Shown here piece by piece: positions 31,401 to 37,555 of a DNA stretch of 37,555 bases. The DNA comes from Defluviitaleaceae bacterium. GTDB taxonomy: Bacteria; Bacillota; Clostridia; Lachnospirales; WRAX01. The stretch covers positions 1-37,555 of the forward strand of contig WRAC01000026.1 in the NCBI GenBank assembly GCA_009780415.1, in the 5' to 3' direction. The stretch's first letter is position 1. Each line of letters opens with the position of its first letter. Under the pieces are notes generated by a model. That model was given only the letters and a program-made list of their open reading frames with translations. It was not told the DNA's origin and searched no databases. The position numbers and the translations under genes were made by a program.

Positions 31401-33779
31401 ATGAAGAAAAACATTTCAATACTAGTTATTATCTCTTTGCTCTTTTGCTTATCAAGTCCGGTTTCTTTGAACAGCAATATGCCCTATGATTTTGTACGGC
31501 CTTTCAACGACGGCTTGGCGGCGGTATGCCGCGGAGACTGGAAAACCGGCAAGTGGGGTTATATTGACCAGGCGGGGAACGAGGTAATACCATGCGTTTA
31601 TGATTTTGCGTGGGATTTTAACGAAGGTTTGGCATGGGTTAAGCGCGGGGATAAGGTGGGATTCATTAATACAGACGGGTTGGAGATCATCCCGTTTATT
31701 TATGACGGGGACTTTGAATATGATCTGAGGTTTGAAGATGGTTTTGCGTTAGTGTTTCACGTTGAAAGATTTAATGGTAAGTTCGGTTTAATTGATAGAG
31801 AGGGAAACGAAGTTGTGCCGGTTATTTATGATTCGATATGGCCTTTCAGTGAGGGGTTGGCCGCGGTGCGTTATGGCGGCTGGGGAATGGGTAAGTGGGG
31901 TTATATAAATGAAAGCGGACACGAAGTTATACCATGTCAGTTCGATTGGGCGTTTAATTTTACAGAAGGTTTGGCAAGGGTTAACCAGGACGATAAGATA
32001 GGTTTTATCAACACGGATGGGCATGTGGTTCTTCCCTGTACTTATGATTGGGCCGAGCGTTTCAGCGAGGGTTTGGCGGCTGTGCGGGCTGGCGATTGGG
32101 ATACCGGCTTGTGGGGTTTTATAGACAGGGAAGGGAATGAGGTTATCCCTTTTATATATGAATACGCTTACAGTTTCAGCGAGGGTCTTGCGTGGGTTCT
32201 GCGTGACGGTAAAATGGGCGTCATAGATCAAACAGGCGCGGAGGTTATTCCTTTTATTTACGATTTTTACTATAACTATATAAATGATTCGGGAGAAATT
32301 GCCGATGTCGCGTTTGAAAACGGTATTGCGAAGGTGTTGCAGGGTGACGAAGGAGTGCGTGAGTCGGGTTATGTGAGAACAGGTGAGTGGAGTTATATTA
32401 ACCGGGCGGGAAACGAGGTTATATTATACGATTATGATTTTACGCGGGATTGTAACGAAGGTTTGGCATGGACGGTCATAGTGCCGCCAATTTATGACGA
32501 TGTGCAGAGTTTCAGCGAAGGACTGGCGGCCGCTTGTTTGGATGGATATTGGGGATTCATTGATAAATTAGGAAATGCGGTTGTGCCGTTTACTTATTCT
32601 TATGTTGATTCTTTCCGCGAGGGTTTTGCCGCTGTTAGTATTGGCGACTGCTGGGATAATGCCAAATGGGGGTTCATTGATAAAACCGGGAATGTTACGG
32701 TGCCTTTGGATTATGATATGGTTGGTTGGTTTTCAGATGGACTGGCTTGCGTTGTTAAAGACGGCAAGATTGGTTATGTAAATACAACCGGCGAGGTTGT
32801 TATCCCGTTGATTTATGAGTTCTCTTATTATACATATATTTATAATGAGTATTACGTAAAATTCTTCATGCCTGCTTTTTTTGAAGACGAAGGTCTTGTG
32901 TCAGTGATGAACGCCCATTGGTCAGAAGGCGGCAAATATGGCTATATTGACAAGGCCGGAAATAACGTGATCCCCTTTGAATACGATTACGCCGCGCCTT
33001 TTTCCGATGGGCTGGCATATGTTGAAAAAAACGGGAAGTTTGGTTATATTGGCAAATCCGGTGAAATTGTTGTGCCGCTGGAATACGATTCGTATTATGA
33101 ATGGGAAGATATCTATTATATAGAAAACTATTTTGTAAACGGAGCGGCAAAAATTAGCGTTGGTAATTTATACGATGATATGAAATTTGGATTGGTTGAC
33201 AAGAACGGGGAAATTATTATACCGGTTGAATACTTAATGGTAACAAACTTTGAAAACGGCTTGGCGGCGGTTTGCGTTGGCGATATCGACGGTATTTATA
33301 ACGAAACAAACCTGTGGGGGTTTGTGGATGAAACAGGCGCGGAAGTTGTGCCTGTGGGCACATACAGCGGTGTTATATACTGCGGCGAGGGGCTTTGGGC
33401 GGTTAAAAGCGGCGGGTTATGGGGGTTAATGGACAGTGATTGTAATGAAATTATTCCGGGCAAATATAAGCGGATTCGTAATTTTTACGATGGGGCAGCC
33501 GTTGCAGAATTTGAAGGAGAATGGGTTATTATTGACATTCATGGAAATGTTGTTGCAGATTTGGCGTATAACTTTATATCGTACTCTTTCTCTGAAGGTT
33601 TTGCGGAAGTGTATAACGGCGACTGGATAAGCGGAAAAAGGGGGTTTATAGATATAACCGGACGAGAGGTTGTACCCCTTATATTTGACTATGCTTATGA
33701 GGTTAGCGAAGGTATGGCCGCTGTCAGAACCGGCGGCTGGAAGGACGGTAAATGGGGCTTTATCAGCGTAAATAATTGA
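31401..33779 (+). CDS. Exported WG-repeat protein (792 aa)
   Basis: ATG 31401 (MKKNISILVIISLLFCLSS) gives a signal peptide without a lipobox. The rest is 18 full and one partial WG repeats, each about 40 residues, of the type W/F-G-F/Y-I-D-x-x-G-N-E-V-I-P followed by F-x-x-x-Y-D and F-x-E-G-L-A-x-V (for example KWGYIDQAGNEVIP at unit 1 and KWGFISVNN at the end). WG repeats are thought to form beta-stacked binding surfaces; the ligand is unknown. One unit near residue 355 is shortened (EGLAWTVIVPPIYDD), as if about 20 residues were lost between repeats. Neighbouring lipoprotein suggests a shared surface role. Confidence 0.92.
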   Translation: MKKNISILVIISLLFCLSSPVSLNSNMPYDFVRPFNDGLAAVCRGDWKTGKWGYIDQAGNEVIPCVYDFAWDFNEGLAWVKRGDKVGFINTDGLEIIPFIYDGDFEYDLRFEDGFALVFHVERFNGKFGLIDREGNEVVPVIYDSIWPFSEGLAAVRYGGWGMGKWGYINESGHEVIPCQFDWAFNFTEGLARVNQDDKIGFINTDGHVVLPCTYDWAERFSEGLAAVRAGDWDTGLWGFIDREGNEVIPFIYEYAYSFSEGLAWVLRDGKMGVIDQTGAEVIPFIYDFYYNYINDSGEIADVAFENGIAKVLQGDEGVRESGYVRTGEWSYINRAGNEVILYDYDFTRDCNEGLAWTVIVPPIYDDVQSFSEGLAAACLDGYWGFIDKLGNAVVPFTYSYVDSFREGFAAVSIGDCWDNAKWGFIDKTGNVTVPLDYDMVGWFSDGLACVVKDGKIGYVNTTGEVVIPLIYEFSYYTYIYNEYYVKFFMPAFFEDEGLVSVMNAHWSEGGKYGYIDKAGNNVIPFEYDYAAPFSDGLAYVEKNGKFGYIGKSGEIVVPLEYDSYYEWEDIYYIENYFVNGAAKISVGNLYDDMKFGLVDKNGEIIIPVEYLMVTNFENGLAAVCVGDIDGIYNETNLWGFVDETGAEVVPVGTYSGVIYCGEGLWAVKSGGLWGLMDSDCNEIIPGKYKRIRNFYDGAAVAEFEGEWVIIDIHGNVVADLAYNFISYSFSEGFAEVYNGDWISGKRGFIDITGREVVPLIFDYAYEVSEGMAAVRTGGWKDGKWGFISVNN

Positions 33780-33809
33780 TCCGAAACTTCGTCGGCGTCT
33801 TTTATCGTA

Positions 33810-34124
33810 ATGGAGTATCAATTGTTTCCGTTTGATGAAAGTGTTAATAACGCGGATTTTCGGGAGATATATAATGAATTTAAAATCGCGGTGCGCAATA
33901 AAGATCTACAAGCGCTGGATGGTTTCATTGATGAAGAGATATTGATAAGTTTTGACGACGGTATTGGCGGCAAAGATGACTTTTATGGGCGCTGGAGCTT
34001 GAATGACGAACCCGAAGAATCTGAGTTATGGGCCGAGCTTGAGATAATTATTAATCTGGGCGGTTATTTCTGCGATGATAACTTTTTTGTAGCGCCATAT
34101 AACCATTGGTTGTTTAAGTTATAA
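33810..34124 (+). CDS. Hypothetical protein, probably the N-terminal half of a split gene
   Basis: The 104-residue frame begins MEYQLFPFDESVNNADFRE and contains IYNEFKIAVRNKDLQALDGFI, a helical domain found at the front of exported clostridial proteins. It has no signal peptide and no clear ribosome binding site, and it ends 4 nt before the next frame, which reads like the C-terminal part of the same kind of protein. Likely a decaying gene. Confidence 0.45.
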   Translation: MEYQLFPFDESVNNADFREIYNEFKIAVRNKDLQALDGFIDEEILISFDDGIGGKDDFYGRWSLNDEPEESELWAELEIIINLGGYFCDDNFFVAPYNHWLFKL

Positions 34125-34128
34125 TATC

Positions 34129-34329
34129 ATGAAAATAGCTTGGGATTATTTTGATTATTTTGATTACAGAATAAAAACTAATGAGGATTTTGAAAAAGTT
34201 CTGATGCTTTCCGGCGAAGAGGGATATATAAAAAAGAAACATTTAAGGTCGCCGATAGACTTCCGGTTCGGTTTGTCGCGTGATAGTGACGGCGAATGGA
34301 AGATGGTTTTTATGTTGGCCGGGGATTAG
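34129..34329 (+). CDS. Hypothetical protein, probably the C-terminal half of a split gene
   Basis: The 66-residue frame ends in RSPIDFRFGLSRDSDGEWKMVFMLAGD. I recall this ending after an SH3-like domain in secreted proteins whose first half resembles the preceding frame. Here the SH3 part appears shortened to FEKVLMLSGEEGYIKKKH. Start ATG 34129 has no convincing ribosome binding site. Together the two frames look like remnants of one gene with a frameshift and internal loss. Confidence 0.4.
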   Translation: MKIAWDYFDYFDYRIKTNEDFEKVLMLSGEEGYIKKKHLRSPIDFRFGLSRDSDGEWKMVFMLAGD

Positions 34330-34335
34330 AGCATT

Positions 34336-35298
34336 TTATTCCGGATACCTATATACTTTATGTATGCCAAACATGGCGGCATTTTCGCCTACAGTCGTAT
34401 AATGCGGGCGCGGGCCGTAGCTTTGCAATAAAATGTCATCGTCATCAATGCTGTCCGCCATACCCTTGTTTTCATAGTAAACCGCAAGATGTGAACCATA
34501 GTGCAAAATGTCGCCCGGTTTTATTGTATCGTCATCGGAAAGCGGTATAAGGTATTTATGAATGTTTTGCGGACCGCAGTAGGGAATGTCCAGCCCCATC
34601 CTGCGCATACCGTAAATAACGAACGCCGCGCAATCGCTGCCAATCAGAAGGTCTGTCTGATGACCATACGCGGTATTTTTGGGATACATAATAAAAGGGC
34701 TGTGCATTAACTCGCTAAGATAGCCTAAATAGCTGTCATCCCCACGGTAAACTATTTGTAATATGCCGTTTTCAAGGAAGATTGGGGCCAGCCTTTCAAA
34801 ACATTCCCGCCCGCTATTTCCCGGAACGGCTTGGATATAATATGCGCCGTAACCGTTTGTAAAAATGTCCCCGGCCTGCAATACGCCCAATTTGTTCAAT
34901 CGCGTGTATGAATAAGCTATAGGCTCCATATATGATAAAAATTGGTTTTTGGGCGCAAGAGTGAAATTATCGTAACCGCCGTCAATGTATACCGGGCTTA
35001 TTGTGTATAAACCATATACGACATTGGGCGGCGGTATAGCGGAAAAAACTTCACCGTTTAAGGTAAACACATGCGAATCGCTGTAATAAACACCACCTAT
35101 AATAAAAACCGGCATAACAGAGATATCGTCGCCATGCTTTACGAACACCCTGTTTTCATAGATATAAGAGCCGCCATTTAAAGAAACAACGAAAAAAATA
35201 TCGTCGACATATAAACCATCAGGTGATTCCGGAACAGCGGTAACAGTCATAACAACAGCACAAATTATTAATATCAGTATTGTTATTGTCCTATTCAT
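34336..35298 (-). CDS. Exported NlpC/P60-like cysteine hydrolase
   Basis: The 320-aa protein has a signal peptide (MNRTITILILIICAVVMTVTA) and a beta-rich N-terminal region (30-120). The C-terminal part (from about 205) fits a papain-like NlpC/P60 fold: Cys in GSDCAAFVIYGMRR (C223), PGDILHYGSHLAVYYEN (H270) and a later polar residue. Such enzymes cut peptidoglycan peptides or similar amides; the substrate is unknown. The start overlaps the end of the upstream gene by 8 nt without a clear ribosome binding site, so translation is probably coupled. Confidence 0.7.
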   Translation of the reverse strand: MNRTITILILIICAVVMTVTAVPESPDGLYVDDIFFVVSLNGGSYIYENRVFVKHGDDISVMPVFIIGGVYYSDSHVFTLNGEVFSAIPPPNVVYGLYTISPVYIDGGYDNFTLAPKNQFLSYMEPIAYSYTRLNKLGVLQAGDIFTNGYGAYYIQAVPGNSGRECFERLAPIFLENGILQIVYRGDDSYLGYLSELMHSPFIMYPKNTAYGHQTDLLIGSDCAAFVIYGMRRMGLDIPYCGPQNIHKYLIPLSDDDTIKPGDILHYGSHLAVYYENKGMADSIDDDDILLQSYGPRPHYTTVGENAAMFGIHKVYRYPE

Positions 35299-36628
35299 CG
35301 AAAAGAGGAGTTTCAGACACTATATAACCCGGGCTGACCCGATTCCAGTTTGAATCACCCGCAAAACCCAGAGTATAGATTTGACTAATGCAAACATCAT
35401 TATATTTTCTGCCCGGATACACATCCAGAATCGTAAGCCGTACATTGCGGCCAATCTCAAAAATCTCCGCGCTTGCTATTGGTAATTCTTTCAGTATTTG
35501 GTCATAAGGAATATTTGCAAACTCGATAACCCTTTCATAACCCAACGACAGTTCCTCTATTTTAAGTGTTTTGATCCTTGCGTTATCATAATAAAGCTCC
35601 TCAGTGCGGATAAATCCATTTAGTATCCCAAGTGTCAGCGCTTCATAGCTCTCGCCTTTGATTTTAATCTCGAACACGGTACCTATGCCATTATTATCCG
35701 CCGCCCATACAGTGCCAAGATTCCTGTCAAAAAGGTTATGTACGGAATATCTGTTATTATCGCTTTGTAATGTTTGGGAAACATAAATCTCCCCTATGGC
35801 GTAGGCCGAAGGCTCATCAAGCGCCGTATACTCAAAAGGATAATCCACAACAATTGAGAAAACGCCGGCATCTGCGAAATCAAAATCCTCTTGAGAATAA
35901 GTAAAAACACCAAATGCGTCACGCCGGAATTCCCTGATGTTCATTTTTATATCACGGGCAAAATAAAGCTCGGTATAGTCAACACGCAACTCAAATAAAG
36001 CCGCCTTGCCGCTGCCCCAGTACGAGGCAGGGCGGAAATCGTACATAAAAACGGCGTTTGAATAATGATCCAGCGGCCATTTATTTGTTCCGGCGCTTGT
36101 GTAGCTGTTATCCGTTTTATATGTAATGGTAAGTGTTTTTATTTCACCCTCGTCAAATGGCAGGTTAACGCTGTAATAATTGTTTTGCGTTTTCCGATAC
36201 CATACTTCTTGTCCATCAAGAGCGTTACCATAATCGGGATTGGTTTCCAGTTTGATATAATCATCGTGTTCCTCTATTTCCTGTACAAGCGAGTACGTAA
36301 GTTTTTTTCCGTTATCATAGAAAGCAATCCATCTCACCGAAGCATCCTGATATTCCTCAAATACATAATTTATAACCGGGAATATATAATTAAGCTCTAG
36401 TGCCGCCCCGGTATTAACAAGCGTATACTCAACCGATACAACTGTGCTGTAGGGCGAAATATTAATATTCAGCCTTTCATACTCTACATATATATCCGGT
36501 GTGTCTATAAAACTAATGCTGCCCCCGACTAACAGGCTGGCTCCGTCACCGGGGCCTCCGTTTGCAAAGACTTGATATCGGGGAAACGTGAAGATAATAA
36601 TACATAATATGCCAAGGATTATTCTCAT
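35291..36628 (-). CDS. Exported DUF4424/discoidin-like protein (445 aa)
   Basis: ATG 36628 follows AAGGTGG. A signal peptide ends around VFANGG (residue 22). The N-terminal region (about 25-270) resembles DUF4424-type beta sandwiches that open with GGxxxFxxTPDIxVEYERLNI. A second region (about 275-400) contains YSVHNLFDRNLGTVWAAD and IGTVFEIKI, the pattern of NADase-type glycan-binding/discoidin-like domains (ligand-binding beta sandwich). It may bind surface sugars; this is inference. Operon partner of the NlpC/P60-like gene. Confidence 0.7.
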   Translation of the reverse strand: MRIILGILCIIIFTFPRYQVFANGGPGDGASLLVGGSISFIDTPDIYVEYERLNINISPYSTVVSVEYTLVNTGAALELNYIFPVINYVFEEYQDASVRWIAFYDNGKKLTYSLVQEIEEHDDYIKLETNPDYGNALDGQEVWYRKTQNNYYSVNLPFDEGEIKTLTITYKTDNSYTSAGTNKWPLDHYSNAVFMYDFRPASYWGSGKAALFELRVDYTELYFARDIKMNIREFRRDAFGVFTYSQEDFDFADAGVFSIVVDYPFEYTALDEPSAYAIGEIYVSQTLQSDNNRYSVHNLFDRNLGTVWAADNNGIGTVFEIKIKGESYEALTLGILNGFIRTEELYYDNARIKTLKIEELSLGYERVIEFANIPYDQILKELPIASAEIFEIGRNVRLTILDVYPGRKYNDVCISQIYTLGFAGDSNWNRVSPGYIVSETPLFDE

Positions 36629-36661
36629 TGCGTCCACCTTTCTAAATATCTTTGGAATTTT

Positions 36662-36690
36662 ATTGTATCATATTTGCGATTCTGCTACAA
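36662..36690 (-). promoter_or_regulatory. Promoter of the exported-protein pair, abutting the transposase remnant
   Basis: On the minus strand TTGTAG (complement of 36685-36690) and TACAAT (complement of 36662-36667) have a 17-nt spacer, 34 nt before the ATG at 36628. The -35 box reaches the first base of the transposase fragment. Confidence 0.5.
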
Positions 36691-37208
36691 TGGTTATAGC
36701 TAACAATAAGATGAAAGCGGATGGTCTATACTACAAAACAACCGAAAAAGCCCGCAGCCAAATAGAAATTAGGGAATATTTTCAAACCGGTGATATTGAT
36801 TGGCTTCCTTGCAAGGAAAAATGGAAAGGCATCAAAAGTATTGGAATGACACGGACAACGTTCAGGTCAGACAAGGGTGAGACTTGTGAAACCAGATATT
36901 ACATAAACAGCCTGACGCCTGAAATAGAGTTGTTCTCGCATTGTGTACGAGGGCATTGGGCGGTAGAGTCAATGTATTGGCATTTAGATGTGACTTTCCG
37001 GGAAGACAAAAACCAAACGATTGAAAAAACTGCCGCTGAAAATTTTAACATTTTACGAAAACTGGCACTATCCATCTTAAAGGTGTTTGAACTGGATAAG
37101 AAATACAGTTTGAAAAAGAAACGTTTTGCTTTAAGTTGCGGATTCCGCAAACTCATCGACAAGTTGATGGCTCTTTGCTTTTCCTTTTGGGGGCAGATTT
37201 ACTTGTGA
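36690..37208 (+). pseudogene. ISAs1-family transposase, 5'-truncated remnant
   Basis: The 172-residue frame carries the C-terminal part of ISAs1-type transposases: RSQIEIREYF, DIDWLPCKEKWKGIKSIGM, ETRYYINSL, the DDE glutamate region VRGHWAVES and WHLDVTFREDKN, then ENFNILRKLALSILK. The first ~200 residues with two catalytic aspartates are missing, and the join near residues 1-20 (VIANNKMKADGLYYKTTEKA) is shortened too. It cannot transpose by itself. Terminal inverted repeats were not identified. It marks the edge of the exported-protein island. Confidence 0.85.
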
Positions 37209-37267
37209 TTTCCTTTCATACGTTCAAAAATGCCGCAAACGCGGCACAAATAAATAATGAAAGTAGT

Positions 37268-37296
37268 CGACAAAGCGGGAAAAACGTGGTATAATC
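37268..37296 (+). promoter_or_regulatory. Well-formed promoter upstream of an unidentified transcript
   Basis: TCGACA (37268-37273), 17-nt spacer, TATAAT (37291-37296). Within 37209-37555 there is also a small hairpin TGCCGC/GCGGCA (about 37230-37245) and a 26-codon ATG frame at 37349. A further frame is open from about 37403 to the window end without a clear start codon. No protein family is recognised in this 347-nt stretch. Confidence 0.55.
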
Positions 37297-37555
37297 GCTT
37301 CAAACACCAGTATACTACAGAGCACGGCAGTCCAAGTGGTGTTCTTAAATGAAACCCGGATGTGTATATGTGCCGCCGCCTATACAAGCACAAATAATTG
37401 GTACTTTGAGCCCGTACACTTTACATTGAAAACAATCAATGTTTACGTTTAGGCGGCAGTCACTGTTGCTGTAACGGCATCACACAGTACATCACCGAAA
37501 CATTTTCCACCATCAACAGTGATTTAATACGCTTCCGTACGTGGCTTTTGAATCA

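Noticed and set aside
29223-36690. Integrative element using tRNA-Gly as attachment site
   Set aside because: No integrase gene and no second copy of the tRNA 3' end (TTCGATTCCC...) downstream within the window.

Overview
The window looks like a chromosomal segment of an anaerobic, low-to-medium GC Firmicute (Clostridia/Eubacteriales). The signs are a PolC-type DNA polymerase III, strong AGGAGG-like ribosome binding sites, TTGACA/TATAAT promoters, an oxygen-sensitive glycyl radical enzyme with its radical-SAM activase, a YtrA-type GntR regulator, and several short lipoproteins. Most of the window is ordinary chromosome, but two stretches (about 11.4-13.0 kb and 29.3-36.7 kb) look AT-richer and accessory.

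Layout. Position 1-470 holds the start of an XRE-type repressor gene, a divergent small Cys-containing protein and a palindromic element. 0.47-2.9 kb (minus) has araD-araM (ribulose-5-phosphate epimerase and glycerol-1-phosphate dehydrogenase) and a lipoprotein. 2.9-4.8 kb (plus) has a small membrane protein overlapping miaB. 4.8-9.8 kb (minus) runs from a subtilase remnant through a helical protein, a hypE-like activase and hypD (trans-4-hydroxy-L-proline dehydratase) to a membrane-anchored transglutaminase-like protein. 9.8-10.9 kb is a DUF4097 beta-repeat protein with a terminator, followed by a 110-bp fold-back element and two unrecognised accessory genes. 13.2-18 kb has divergent ychF and EamA-transporter/PHP genes, a striking cloverleaf-like palindrome cluster, and an FMN-bind-like/YkvI pair. 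18-21.4 kb (minus) has a YtrA-type operon, a MerR regulator with an effector domain, and a GNAT acetyltransferase. 21.5-29 kb (minus) is a housekeeping run transcribed pepP, DUF2161 nuclease-like, DUF1801, ispG, polC. Two tRNA genes (Glu-CUC, Gly-CCC) follow at 29.1-29.3 kb.

From tRNA-Gly to an ISAs1 transposase remnant (29.3-37.2 kb) lies an island of exported proteins: a frameshifted lipoprotein, another lipoprotein, an 18-19 unit WG-repeat protein, a split gene, and a divergent pair made of an NlpC/P60-like hydrolase and a DUF4424/discoidin-like protein.

How the genes work together: HypE would install the glycyl radical on HypD, which dehydrates trans-4-hydroxyproline so that the product can be reduced to proline; no proline reductase or P5C reductase is visible here. 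AraM may feed sn-glycerol-1-phosphate into archaeal-type ether-lipid precursors, with AraD beside it but no araA or araB. The least expected signals are non-coding: a contiguous 8-bp stem enclosing three 7-3-7 hairpins, further 7-3-7 palindromes inside miaB and ispG, and several regulator operators placed on well-formed promoters. No computation was run; all assignments come from reading the sequence.
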